Assembly: GCA_900455155.1 (NCBI GenBank)
Contig: UGUC01000002.1
Coordinates: 1,178,001-1,242,000 of the forward strand
Length of the DNA: 64,000 nucleotides
Direction of reading: 5' to 3'
From: Providencia stuartii
GTDB lineage: Bacteria; Pseudomonadota; Gammaproteobacteria; Enterobacterales; Enterobacteriaceae
The notes under the pieces were generated by a model. It saw only the letters and a list, made by a program, of their open reading frames with translations, ran no database searches and was not told the origin of the DNA. Below are positions 7,884 to 17,459 of the stretch, one piece after another. How positions within the stretch are numbered: position 1 is the stretch's first letter; the number at the start of each line of letters is the position of its first letter. Both the position numbers and the translations under genes were made by a program.

Positions 7884-9732
7884 TTATTCAGTATCTACAA
7901 TTTCACAAAAGTAGCTATCTACTATTAGACGAACAAAACGCCACCAAGCATAGGTAATTGTTGGTTGCATAGCATCAATATCGTCTAGTAGCCCATGCGC
8001 TATTTCATTGCGTAAGTTTGGTCCTCCAGACTCAGTGAATAGCATTTTCATTTCAAATAGAAGGTTTTCATCGAAAATATCACAGGCTTCTTTTTTATCT
8101 AATAAAGTGCTTAAACCAGCTTCCATTTCATCTTGATCAGAGGTAATGGTAGTCGTGCTAACATTACTATATTTTAGTATGCTTCTAACAAAGTTCTCTA
8201 GCTGAGGGCATAATAAGTAAATTGCCGTAGAAAAATCCTTTTTTAATCCTAATGTAACTATTTTCTTAAAAACATTCCGTCGTTCAATTGGTATAAAAAG
8301 AGAGTGTTCAATAATGTCATTGATACTATTTTCTAGTTCATCAGTATTATTGTATTTCTTATTAATTTCATCAATAATAGAGGTTATTAAGTATTCAGTA
8401 AGCGAGGTTTGAATTTTTATTAACATAAAACATTCATCAGCGTAATTGTTATCGTCACTAGTATCGTCATGTAAATTTAGTGGTGCTATTCTATTTATAA
8501 CTCTACCATCTTTAGCTAGATTTACTTTGACAGATAAATGTCTGAAAATGGTATTGTTGGCTTGTATTTTTGCTTCTTCTAATATATTTGTTTTTTTTAT
8601 GGTTCTGTCCATAAATAGTAAAGAAAAAAACTGATCTGAAAAACTATTTTTATCTCGGATTTTCTCTACACAATGATTTACATGTTCAATATATTCTCTA
8701 GGAAATTTAAAGTTTGTAGTTACACTCTTTAAATTGTCTATTGTATTTTTTCCTGCTGGTTGTAAACTAAGTTCTATAAATTTTATTTTTTCATTTATAT
8801 TAAAATAATCCCTGTCTTTTTTGGGGATTTTCCTGAAATATAATAAAGATATATTAAAAGAGTATAATGACTGTATACCTGTTGATTTTGATGCTAGGTC
8901 ATAGTGTAAGTCTCCTATTCTTTTATATGTGTAATACTCCAAGTGTTCATTTTTTTTCTTTTCTATAAATGTATGATAATAAATCTAAATAGTCTTTTGT
9001 TTGATTTATATCATTAACTTTTATTGATTTTTCTATTAAATTATTAAGCAGCGGGAGCCAGTTTTGATATTCAATTATTTGAGTTACATGTAAAAAGGTA
9101 AATAATGCAAAACACCAATTATAATTTATGTCGTAAGGTGTTTTTTCTTCAGTTTCATTTTTTATGATACTGAGTATGTTATTAGCTAGCATGTTAGATA
9201 AAATATTAATTTGGGGGTTGTTCAATTTACTTATGCTTGCGGCTTTTTTCATGGCTACGCCATAATAGCCAAACCACTCATCATGCTTTAAGTTGAAATT
9301 AATTGCTTCATTTAACGCTAGGGTAATATATTTTAATCGCTCACTCCTTTTTCTGGATGAAATGAAATCATATGCTTTGAATCTTAAGGTGGGATATTGA
9401 ATGTTATTAATCATAATAATTAAATTATTAATATCATTATCAGTGATTGAGCGTATGATATCATCATTTCCATTACCTAATGTGTAGTTTTTGAAATTTT
9501 GATTTTTGAAATCATAATCAATATAAATTATAAAGAAAAATAAATTGAGAATGTGTTTTTTGTTAATGTCACTACCATTGATGATATCAGTATATAGAAG
9601 TGTTAAATTATAGTGATTACGAAACTGTAAGTTTACTGTCTGAAGTCGTGAGTAATCAAAGTTAATAAAGTCGTTAGCTGTTAATAATGGGCCATTAGAG
9701 TAATCAACGCCTTCTTCAAAAAAACTTAACAT
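7884..9732 (-). CDS. DUF4209-type protein with HEPN-like motif, cargo gene (frameshifted)
   Basis: One protein of about 615 residues, currently split at an A8 run (8950-8957); with seven A the halves join as YRKEKNEHLEYY. SD AGGAG lies 8 bases before the ATG at 9732. The first 260 residues are helical and very AT-rich. The C-terminus (YLLCPQLENFVRSILKYS, then GGPNLRNEIAHGLLDD) matches my memory of the DUF4209 family and includes R574-x4-H579, the form of the HEPN ribonuclease motif. It lies on the minus strand between the replication region and cos/portal, the slot of tin and old in P2. Defence through RNA cleavage is a hypothesis. Confidence 0.7.
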
Positions 9733-10040
9733 ATTATATCTCCTAAAAATGTTAAATGTTATGTTCTATTTATATTATTAGTATAATTGATTATTTAAAA
9801 GACTCTTTTTCTTAAAAATAAGAAACTCAGAATTATGAAGAAAATTTTGTTTGTTTTTTGTTCCGATAATATATTGTGTCTGTGTTTTATAGTATTCAAT
9901 AGAGTAACTGAAATATTGCTACACAAATTCGCACGAAAATGCACAAATTTAACCTTGATTGATTTTCTACTCAGTACCTGTACTGGTGCGGCTTGCCACC
10001 ATCGGCACAACTGCACAAAAAAGCACCCCTTTTGTGTGCG

Positions 10041-10059
10041 GGCGAGGCGGGGGAGCAAG
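10041..10059 (+). other. cos: P2-type cos site (prophage 1)
   Basis: GGCGAGGCGGGGGAGCAAG is nearly the 19-base cohesive end I know from P2 and 186 (GGCGAGGCGGGG...), and it lies upstream of the portal gene as in P2. The surrounding block from about 10020 to 10230 is conserved at 39230-39415 in prophage 2. The rest of 9733-10256 is non-coding: the promoter side of the cargo gene, cos, and the region downstream of the portal gene. Confidence 0.85.
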
Positions 10060-10256
10060 CGCGCGCAAAGGGGTAAAGATGAGCCGCGCTGGCTATGATG
10101 TGCTTAGTCCATGAGTGGTGTTATTTGCGATTATTCAGACTGTACAGCCTAGATCAGATAAAAAATAAATTCGGGTATGTGGAACAGATAGAGCGGCGCT
10201 AAGGCCGTTCTATTAGCTTTGAAAGGGAGAGCATCGATTAACGTGGATTGAATGGT

Positions 10257-11312
10257 TTATTTATAGTTAGGTTCTTTGTTCTTCGCCTGTGTCAAAAAAT
10301 CCAGCAATGCATATTGTTTAAAGCGGATCACCTCAACGCCTAGCATGTCGTTAATTGATTTCATGCTTTCCATCAGTGGTAATAACTCATTGAACCAAAA
10401 CACCATTGCGGCCTTTTCGATATCGCCAAGGCTACCGGAGCCTTGCGGGATGATCCCCATCAGTTGTGGTGGTATCCGGTGCATAGCCAACAAATCATCG
10501 CGGGTGGTGTCCTTGATACCGACAAACTCATCTTTGGCACTGATTTGTGAGAATGGCAGTATTTGAATCCCATCCTTGCCACCATTGGCAGCATAGACAA
10601 AGATATTCTTAAATGCCTTACCTTTTCGGGCTTCGGTGAGTGATTTCTTTAATGACTCAACGGCCTTGTCGTCAGCCAATGCCGCGGAAAGATACACCAT
10701 CACACCGGCGTGACTGCCATTTTCATAATAGTTGGTCCGAAATAGGGTGGCTGAATGATTCAAGTTAGCGGAAATAAGTCCCGCCAAATAATCGGGAACG
10801 CCGTATATCTCTTGGTGAATACACGGATTTTTCAAATGAATCACGCTATTTTTGCGGAACTCGTAGGCATCTTGGTAATTCTTCACTTGCCAGTATTGCC
10901 CCTCATTCACACCGGCGCGGGTGTACTTAGCCAAGGAGGGTTTAAGCGTTAACATATCGCCGAGCCGGTTAATGCGCTTTTCAAGGTAACCATTACCAAA
11001 AACCACAAAATCCTGCGCTAAGGTGGTGAAATCAGGGCGTGATAAATACGGCGTTGGTTCAAAACAACTTGTGATCACATTGCGTTTAAACACTAACGGT
11101 GATTGATGGTAGGCCGCTGACGAGGTAAACGAGCGTGCAATGCCTGTAAAATCAATCGGGGTTTCATACCAACGGCCATTGTGGTTGCACTCCATGCAGT
11201 CCAGTAAATCACCAATGCCTGAGACAATTGATGGCGGGTCAAAAGTAAATGAGCAAAATTCAGGGGATTGTGTTTGTTCTTCGGTTGCTGCTAATTCTGT
11301 TGCTTGTTCCAT
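10257..11312 (-). CDS. Q: Portal protein (P2 Q-like)
   Basis: 351 residues; PBSX/P2-type portal that forms the dodecameric DNA-entry ring at one capsid vertex. Typical blocks are DLLDCMECNHNGRWYETPID, YLSRPDFTTLAQDFVVFGNG, and RIPPQLMGIIPQGSGSLGD. Two bases separate it from the terminase gene upstream, so both are read from the late promoter near 13083. A diverged, truncated copy is at 41964-43003. Confidence 0.95.
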   Translation of the reverse strand: MEQATELAATEEQTQSPEFCSFTFDPPSIVSGIGDLLDCMECNHNGRWYETPIDFTGIARSFTSSAAYHQSPLVFKRNVITSCFEPTPYLSRPDFTTLAQDFVVFGNGYLEKRINRLGDMLTLKPSLAKYTRAGVNEGQYWQVKNYQDAYEFRKNSVIHLKNPCIHQEIYGVPDYLAGLISANLNHSATLFRTNYYENGSHAGVMVYLSAALADDKAVESLKKSLTEARKGKAFKNIFVYAANGGKDGIQILPFSQISAKDEFVGIKDTTRDDLLAMHRIPPQLMGIIPQGSGSLGDIEKAAMVFWFNELLPLMESMKSINDMLGVEVIRFKQYALLDFLTQAKNKEPNYK

Positions 11313-11314
11313 GG

Positions 11315-13039
11315 TTAAAACTCCATTACTTGTGCACCAGCGCCGCCAGTTTCACTGGATATCGCTTCGTTAGAGAAAATATTCATTGCCGCCCATGCAA
11401 GGTCGCCATGGTCTAAGCCGCGAACTCGGCTTGATTCATAGGTGATAATCCCGCTTGGGGCTTGCACTTTCTTGATAGTCATAAAAGAGGTGATCAGGGG
11501 CTTGTGTAAGCCTGCGTCGTATTCAAAACGGCCATTACGAATGAGCATGAGCATTTTCATGATCATCATGCGTTTGATAGGGGCTGAATAGTTGAGTAAA
11601 TTGGCGGCAGGGAAGAATTTAACGACCAGTTCGTGCACGGCGGCACCAGTACCCCCAGTGCCATCAATAGTGATGGATTGCACGTTATAACGTTGAGTAA
11701 TGCGTTTGATTTCTTCGGCTTGTTTTTCGAATGCCATTCCGCGTAACTGGATAGTTTCAATAATGCGGAATTTTCCGCCACTGACCGCCGGTGGTGAGGC
11801 AACGACTAATCCCAAACCATCGCCATTATCTCCGGTACCAGTAGGGTCTGCACCAACCCAAACAGGGCGATTACCTAGCGGGCGCGGTGCGTAAGGTTTC
11901 CAATCGGGCCAAACATCACTGTTATAGCCATCCACGCCACAATTGATTAATGCATCATAACTGAATGCCCGTTCACCCGTTTTAACGAACTCACACTCAT
12001 ATAAATTACGGAAATCATCGGGCGGGTTTTCGTCTTTGATTTCTTCCAAATTAACGCGGTTCAGCCCGCGAGCGATGGCATCATGAATATTCACGATTTG
12101 CCGCCACATACTATCCGCGCAGTAATGGCCAAGCTTTAATACCTTGTGGGATAGCTCAATGATTTTGCGTTCTTTCTCCGGCTTGCCTTTGTTATAAAAA
12201 TCCCCAGTCCAAAATTCATAGGCTTCGTGATCTTCACTGGATGGCGTGGAAAAATAGGTACGGCGTAATCCTGTTTGTGTGGCCATCGCTGAAGCCACTT
12301 TCCGTAATTCCAAGAAACGCGATACCCAGAACACCTCATCAAAATAGAGGTCACCGGTATAGGATTGCGCTGTCGCGGCTGCGGTACCCAAGAAAAACAG
12401 GATCGCGCCGTTAGATAACATAATTTCATCGCCGCCTTTGAGCTCAACACCTACTTGGCGAGCCAACAATTGAATAAAACGTTTGAATTGAAATGCCTGT
12501 GCGCGGCTGGCTGATAGAAATATTTGGTTGTTACCGGTTTCCAATGCGGTCAATAGGGCTTCGCGGGCAAAGTACCACGTAGCTCCAATCTGGCGTGATT
12601 TAAGAATAAAGCGGTTTCGCTGCGTGCGTTCATCCCACCATTGGCGCTGATACTCAAATAAGCTACCTAGCACTAGGTTTTTAAGCTGTTCGATTTGTTC
12701 AGGGGTAAAGTGATTCTTTTGTGCCTTAACTTTACTTGTTCCCGCCGTTTGTTTCTTCATTTCCAAACGCTCAAAGCGATCTAACTGGCGGTTAAAGAAA
12801 TCCACCGTTTTAAAGTCATGGGCGGTCATCGTGTCTTTCGCCATGATACGTAGCACTTTTACATGTATTTGGTCGGTAACACGGTGAATAGGGGATGCCT
12901 CATCCCATTTATCACGTCGTCGCCATGAATAAATGGTATGAATGCTTAAGCCCAGCCGCTTTGCAATCTGCGAAACGCTGTAAGCCTGCCAATAAAGTTC
13001 TTTGGCTTCTTGTCGTGGGTCAATGTCTGTTTTCATCAT
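11315..13039 (-). CDS. P: Terminase large subunit, ATPase (P2 P-like)
   Basis: 574 residues; packaging ATPase with nuclease-type C-terminal domain. N-terminal HTH (QIAKRLGLSIHTIYSWRRRDKWDEA) for DNA recognition, a Walker-type region around FILKSRQIGATWYFAREAL, the Walker B-like DLYFDEVFW, and a C-terminal block starting WVGADPTGTGDNGDGLG with the first acidic residue of a RNase H-like nuclease. Starts at ATG 13039 (a second ATG is one codon on). It diverges from the scaffold gene. Confidence 0.95.
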   Translation of the reverse strand: MMKTDIDPRQEAKELYWQAYSVSQIAKRLGLSIHTIYSWRRRDKWDEASPIHRVTDQIHVKVLRIMAKDTMTAHDFKTVDFFNRQLDRFERLEMKKQTAGTSKVKAQKNHFTPEQIEQLKNLVLGSLFEYQRQWWDERTQRNRFILKSRQIGATWYFAREALLTALETGNNQIFLSASRAQAFQFKRFIQLLARQVGVELKGGDEIMLSNGAILFFLGTAAATAQSYTGDLYFDEVFWVSRFLELRKVASAMATQTGLRRTYFSTPSSEDHEAYEFWTGDFYNKGKPEKERKIIELSHKVLKLGHYCADSMWRQIVNIHDAIARGLNRVNLEEIKDENPPDDFRNLYECEFVKTGERAFSYDALINCGVDGYNSDVWPDWKPYAPRPLGNRPVWVGADPTGTGDNGDGLGLVVASPPAVSGGKFRIIETIQLRGMAFEKQAEEIKRITQRYNVQSITIDGTGGTGAAVHELVVKFFPAANLLNYSAPIKRMMIMKMLMLIRNGRFEYDAGLHKPLITSFMTIKKVQAPSGIITYESSRVRGLDHGDLAWAAMNIFSNEAISSETGGAGAQVMEF

Positions 13040-13082
13040 GCTGTCACTTTGTCACGCCCGCGCGTAACCCTCTATGAATATG

Positions 13083-13106
13083 GGTTCTCATAGCGCTGTG
13101 AGAACC
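13083..13106. promoter_or_regulatory. Late-promoter dyad GGTTCTCA-N8-TGAGAACC
   Basis: Perfect 8-bp arms separated by 8 bases, in the region between divergent late genes P and O. An element with the same arms and spacing is at 30270-30293 between divergent FI and D. These are the only two divergent late junctions, so the dyad is a good candidate for the Ogr activator site. Confidence 0.75.
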
Positions 13107-13187
13107 GTAACCCTTTGAGTAAAAAGAAGATGATTGAGATAGTGGCGTTATCGAAATGACAGTTACGTCAGAAATGGAGATTGATTT

Positions 13188-14009
13188 ATGTCGCAAGGTA
13201 AAAACACGCGCCAGATAAAGCTGATTGCTTGTGCAGAGGGGATGACACTAAACGGTTTTCCCGTTGAGCGTGAACATATCGAGCAGATGGCGAAAGATTA
13301 CGACCCAAAATTTTATTGTGGCCGTGTAAATTTGGATCACATTAAAAGTCTGTTTCCAGATAGCCAATTTCGCAGCTATAGCATGATTTCAGCGGTGAAT
13401 ACCGTTGAATTAACTGAAGGTGAACTAAAAGGCAAATTAGGGCTTGAAGTCACTATTGATATTGATGATTTAAAAGATGAATACATTGTTAACCTGAACA
13501 AGTCAGGCCAAAAGATTTTTTCCAGTATCGAATATTACCCCTCATTCCCACAGACCAAACGCGCCTATTTAACAGGTGTAGCGTTGACTGATTACCCAGC
13601 AGCGATTGGCTCTCGTCCTATTGAACTGAGCGCGGTGTCTCGCGGTTTACCGGATAGCGGCAATTACTTTACCGCTTCATTAGAAACGCAGTGCCATTTG
13701 TTAAGTGAGCAACACACTGAACATCAAGAGGAAAAGGAAGCCGGTAAGAAGTTTTTATCCACGGTGAAACAGTGGCTAGGGCTTGAGCGTAATCACAACT
13801 CAGAAGAAACCACCAACCTAAAAACAGCCATTGAGTTGACTGCACAGCAATGCGGCACCTTGCTAACCGAAAATGAAGCACAAAAACGAGCGTTATCACA
13901 GCTAACCAATGATTTTAACGCCTTAAAGCAGCAACTTGCAGTGACTGATGGTTCAGGGGAATCACGGCCTCAAGTCACCGGTGGTTCGACTAAGTTGGCT
14001 GAGTATTAA
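13188..14009 (+). CDS. O: Capsid scaffolding protein with protease domain (P2 O-like)
   Basis: 273 residues, usual O length. The N-terminal protease region has YDPKFYCGRVNLDHIKSLFPDS (catalytic His in NLDH) and FSSIEYYPSF (catalytic serine region); the C-terminal half is helical scaffold rich in Glu/Gln and Lys. O is an autoprotease that guides and then matures the P2 procapsid. First gene of the plus-strand late operon, 47 bases ahead of the capsid gene. Confidence 0.94.
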   Translation: MSQGKNTRQIKLIACAEGMTLNGFPVEREHIEQMAKDYDPKFYCGRVNLDHIKSLFPDSQFRSYSMISAVNTVELTEGELKGKLGLEVTIDIDDLKDEYIVNLNKSGQKIFSSIEYYPSFPQTKRAYLTGVALTDYPAAIGSRPIELSAVSRGLPDSGNYFTASLETQCHLLSEQHTEHQEEKEAGKKFLSTVKQWLGLERNHNSEETTNLKTAIELTAQQCGTLLTENEAQKRALSQLTNDFNALKQQLAVTDGSGESRPQVTGGSTKLAEY

Positions 14010-14055
14010 GCTGCGTTTTACTTTATTCAATTTTAATCAATAAAAGGTTTTTACT

Positions 14056-15105
14056 ATGGGTATCAGTAATGAATCACTGGCGAATTATCTCTCATGGCTT
14101 GACCAGCAAGCCCGCTTAAATGGGGTACGTCGTGAGGGTTCGTCATTAAATTTTAGCGTTGACCCTGCGGTGCAGCAGCGTTTAGAAAAAGCCAAAATGG
14201 AAAACAGCCCATTTTTAAAACAAATTAACTCATTTGGGGTGACGGATCAGGAGGGGCAAAAGGTCTTTGGTTCCGTCAATGGACCGATTGCCGGTACAAA
14301 TGATTCAACGACCGAGCGCCGTCAGCCTGAGCAAGTCAATGAGGAAAACAGCGACGATTACCGTTGTGATAAAACCAACTGGGATACATTTATCCCATAT
14401 TCATGGTTAGACGCATGGGCGGGGCACCCTGAATTTCAACCGATGATCAGCCAACTGATCGCACAGCAAGAAGCCAATGACCGCTTAATGATTGGGTTCA
14501 ATGGTGTAAAACGGGTGAAAAAGTCTAATAAAGCCGAAAATCCATTGTTACAAGACGTCAATATCGGTTGGTTGCAAAAAATCCGTAATGCGGCGCCACA
14601 ACGCGTGATGAAAGATGTCACGTTAACCAGCCGTGATGAAAGCGGGAAAATCATTGCCAAAGGGATGTATGCCAACGTAGATGCGATGGTATTCGATGCG
14701 GTGAATTCATTGTTAGACCCATGGCACCGCCGCGCACAGGGCTTAGTGGCGATCACCGGTTATCAGCTCTATACCGATAAAAATTTCAAAATCATGAACC
14801 AGCACAGTGAGCAAAACCCAAACATGGAAATGCTCGCGGGTAATGAACTGTTGAAATTGAGTTCAATGGGTAACTTACCGACCTTACAAGTGCCGTTTTT
14901 CCCCGATGGCGCAACCTTGATAACAACCTTTAAAAACCTGTCAGTGTACTGGCAGAAAGGCAAGTACCGCCGTGTGATCAAAGATGAGCCGGAATATAAC
15001 CGCGTAGCGACGTATTCGTCAGGCAATGAGGGCTATGTGATTGAGGATTATGGCCTATCCTGCCTGATTGAAGGCATCAACTACGCCGAAAACAAAGAAA
15101 ATTAA
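14056..15105 (+). CDS. N: Major capsid protein precursor (P2 N-like)
   Basis: 349 residues, close to P2 N (357). Recognisable blocks include FLKQINSFGVTDQEGQKVFG near residue 55 and KTNWDTFIPYSWLDAWAGHP near 120. N forms the icosahedral shell after N-terminal trimming by O. It lies between the scaffold and the small terminase gene as in P2. Confidence 0.95.
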   Translation: MGISNESLANYLSWLDQQARLNGVRREGSSLNFSVDPAVQQRLEKAKMENSPFLKQINSFGVTDQEGQKVFGSVNGPIAGTNDSTTERRQPEQVNEENSDDYRCDKTNWDTFIPYSWLDAWAGHPEFQPMISQLIAQQEANDRLMIGFNGVKRVKKSNKAENPLLQDVNIGWLQKIRNAAPQRVMKDVTLTSRDESGKIIAKGMYANVDAMVFDAVNSLLDPWHRRAQGLVAITGYQLYTDKNFKIMNQHSEQNPNMEMLAGNELLKLSSMGNLPTLQVPFFPDGATLITTFKNLSVYWQKGKYRRVIKDEPEYNRVATYSSGNEGYVIEDYGLSCLIEGINYAENKEN

Positions 15106-15125
15106 GCCAACATTGGGGTACGAAA

Positions 15126-15821
15126 ATGGAACATTTAACACCGGCACAGCAGCACTGGCAAAAAGTAATGGCATCGCGTCGTGGTGGGTTACCTGCCGAA
15201 ATGTCACGGGCCGATATGACCGCCTATGAAAATATTTTGCACCGTTTACGGGCTGACCAAGCGCAATTAAGCAATATCCAAGGCAATGACCGCAAAGCGG
15301 CGTATAAGCGCAAGGTTTTACCTAATTATCGCGGTTGGATTGAGGGCGTGTTGGAAAGCCAGAGCGGTGTGGCTGATGAGGTCTTTACTCGCACTTTGGT
15401 GTGGCATATCGACGCAGGTTTATACACAGAAGCCTTACACATGGCCGAATATGCCATCCAATTTAATCTACCTTTGCCCGATAACTATAACCGCACCTTA
15501 GCCACTGTTTTAGTTGATGAAATCTGCGACTGGTCATTAGCCGTGAAAGCAAGTGGCAAAGACGATGAAGTGACAGCGTCACTTGATAATTTGCTGAGTT
15601 TAGAGCGTATTACCGCGCAATCAGATATGCCTGATGGGGCGCGTGCCAAGTTGTACAAAGTCATTGGTTTAACACTCAAAAATGATGATAAGCAACAAGC
15701 CTTAGCCCTTGAATACCTACAAAAAGCCATTCTTATTGACAAAGATATTGGCGTGAAAAAAGAGATTGAACAGCTATTACGGGCAGTGCGTAAGCAAGAA
15801 GACGATACGCCTAAAAAATAG
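15126..15821 (+). CDS. M: Terminase small subunit / endonuclease (P2 M-like)
   Basis: 231 residues. The N-terminal segment (LTPAQQHWQKVMASRRGG) and the block LPNYRGWIEGVLESQSGVADEVFTRTLVWHIDAGLY are characteristic of gpM, which recognises and cuts cos together with gpP. Twenty bases follow the capsid gene. An inverted repeat lies between M and L at about 15837-15905. Confidence 0.93.
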   Translation: MEHLTPAQQHWQKVMASRRGGLPAEMSRADMTAYENILHRLRADQAQLSNIQGNDRKAAYKRKVLPNYRGWIEGVLESQSGVADEVFTRTLVWHIDAGLYTEALHMAEYAIQFNLPLPDNYNRTLATVLVDEICDWSLAVKASGKDDEVTASLDNLLSLERITAQSDMPDGARAKLYKVIGLTLKNDDKQQALALEYLQKAILIDKDIGVKKEIEQLLRAVRKQEDDTPKK

Positions 15822-15923
15822 CAATAACCGAGTTGCACCCGCGTGCCACGGAGGCACAGCAATAATAAAGGGTTAACCCTCTGTATTGTCGCTGTCCACC
15901 TCCGTTTTTTCAAAGGGGTAATC

Positions 15924-16412
15924 ATGGGTTTAGTGGCATCAAAACAAATTCATAGCGTGCAAGACGAAAGCATCAGTGATGGTGATGAAAAAATCACGTC
16001 GAGTGAATTTTGGCCAGACATTGGTTTAGACCCGTTGCGCCAATCCATGCGCTTGACAGGTAATGTCACCACAAGCCGTTTAAAGCATATGGCCACAGAA
16101 GCGGTGTTGTATGTCAATCAGCTATTGGATGAATGGCGGCAAGAACAGAACGCCAAGGGCTTTACCCAGTTATCGGAAGTGCCATCACCGAAGATTAACG
16201 ACACCACGGCCGTTGTTTTTCGTTATCACCATGCGGTGTATAGCTTTACTAAAGCGTTATTGATTGAAAACTACCGCGATATTGACACCACGCGTGAGGG
16301 TGAAAAACACGCCCAAGCTTTGAGCACGCAAATTGATGATCTGCGCCGCGATGGTCAAAACGCAGTGCGGGATATTCTCGGCAAGTTACGCATGTTTGCG
16401 GAGCTCGTCTAA
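15924..16412 (+). CDS. L: Head completion protein (P2 L-like)
   Basis: About 162 residues. Typical gpL blocks are FWPDIGLDPLRQSMRLTGNVT and LKHMATEAVLYVNQLLDEWR. gpL closes the portal-neck side of the filled head. The ATG at 15924 has AAAGGGG upstream; the earlier in-frame ATG at 15843 would add 27 residues of unlike character and was rejected. Its stop overlaps the tail X start by one base. Confidence 0.92.
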   Translation: MGLVASKQIHSVQDESISDGDEKITSSEFWPDIGLDPLRQSMRLTGNVTTSRLKHMATEAVLYVNQLLDEWRQEQNAKGFTQLSEVPSPKINDTTAVVFRYHHAVYSFTKALLIENYRDIDTTREGEKHAQALSTQIDDLRRDGQNAVRDILGKLRMFAELV

Positions 16413-16615
16413 TGAAAGTGCAGGCGCTGCAAGGCGACACCGTTGATTTATTGTGTTGGCGGCATTATGGGCGTACTCAGGGCATCGTTGAGCAAGTATT
16501 ACAGGCCAATCCGAATTTGGTTGAGGGCGGCATACAGCTAGCTGCGGGGCAATGGGTGGAATTACCCGAACTCGCACCGGTGGCAAAACAAGACATGATC
16601 CAACTTTGGGATTAA
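16412..16615 (+). CDS. X: Tail protein X (LysM-like)
   Basis: 67 residues, the P2 gpX length. The fold KVQALQGDTVDLLCWRHYG...IVEQVLQANP..AAGQWVELPEL is the short LysM-like repeat of gpX, an essential tail protein thought to act at the tail end. Overlaps L by one base. Confidence 0.93.
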   Translation: MKVQALQGDTVDLLCWRHYGRTQGIVEQVLQANPNLVEGGIQLAAGQWVELPELAPVAKQDMIQLWD

Positions 16616-16633
16616 CAAAACAGGATTAATAGC

Positions 16634-16921
16634 ATGAATGATTGGTGGAGCCGCCTAACTTACGTACTTTCTGGATTTGGCGGTTTGTTCAGTGGGTCGG
16701 GCATTTTAGGATTTTTTGGTGATTTCTCCGTGTATGAGTGGGGGTTTTTAATCGGGTTAATTGCCAGTGTTTCATTGGGCGTAATGACCTACCGGTTAAA
16801 CCGCCGTGAGCAAATGAAACGCACACGCATATTAGAACGTTATTTCTCTCGTCACCCCATCAGTGAGCGCGATATTGAAAATATTGTGAAAGTCACCGAG
16901 CAATCACCAAAGGATTTATGA
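16634..16921 (+). CDS. Class II-type holin
   Basis: 95 residues with two probable membrane helices (about residues 8-28 and 34-53) and a charged C-terminus. It precedes a SAR endolysin and spanins, so a holin role (a pinholin fits the SAR enzyme) is inferred from topology and position. It differs from P2 gpY. Confidence 0.8.
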   Translation: MNDWWSRLTYVLSGFGGLFSGSGILGFFGDFSVYEWGFLIGLIASVSLGVMTYRLNRREQMKRTRILERYFSRHPISERDIENIVKVTEQSPKDL

Positions 16922-16922
16922 A

Positions 16923-17459
16923 ATGAACACCAAATCACGATTAAGTCAGGCTGTTATTGCGTTGATTATTTCAGGTGCCAGTGGCGGCGCGATCCTTTCT
17001 GGTTTTTTGAATGAAAAAGAGGGGAGTTCGCTTAAGGCATATCGTGACGGGGGCGGCGTGGTCACTATTTGTCGTGGTGTAACACGTATTGACGGAAAAC
17101 CGGTAAAAATGGGTACCCAATTATCCCCAGCGGAATGTGACTGGCTAAACCAGATTGAGGCTGACAAAGCGATTGCATGGGTTAAACGCCATGTGCATGT
17201 GCCACTGACCGAGCCGCAAATCGCCGGTATTGCGTCATTTTGCCCTTACAACATCGGGCCATCTAAATGTTTTTCATCCACGTTCTACCGCAAATTAAAT
17301 GCGGGCGATATCAAGGGCGCTTGTGCGGAGCTTCCTAAATGGACGCGGGATGGTGGTAAAGATTGCCGACAAACTAAAGGCCAGCCAAACGGCTGTTATG
17401 GCCAAGTGATCCGCCGTGACCAAGAGGCCGAATTACTGTGCGGTGAGTGGGGGCGGTAA
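16923..17459 (+). CDS. SAR endolysin, lysozyme of glycoside hydrolase family 24
   Basis: 178 residues. The catalytic triad E33-x8-D42-x5-T48 (NEKEG...YRDGGGVVTICRG) is that of phage R21-type lysozymes. Residues 10-29 form a weakly hydrophobic, Gly/Ala/Ser-rich helix typical of a signal-anchor-release domain, so the enzyme is exported and membrane-tethered until depolarisation. Starts one base after the holin stop; its TAA overlaps the spanin ATG. Confidence 0.94.
   Translation: MNTKSRLSQAVIALIISGASGGAILSGFLNEKEGSSLKAYRDGGGVVTICRGVTRIDGKPVKMGTQLSPAECDWLNQIEADKAIAWVKRHVHVPLTEPQIAGIASFCPYNIGPSKCFSSTFYRKLNAGDIKGACAELPKWTRDGGKDCRQTKGQPNGCYGQVIRRDQEAELLCGEWGR

Noticed and set aside
8947-9732. Treating 8947-9732 and 7884-8942 as a two-gene system
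   Set aside because: The second part has no SD or convincing start, and removal of one base from an A8 run joins both into one protein of sensible length.
9835-10098. Open frames on both strands over the cos region
   Set aside because: They cover a conserved non-coding cos block, have no RBS and unlike amino-acid composition; the block is conserved in prophage 2 as DNA, not as protein.
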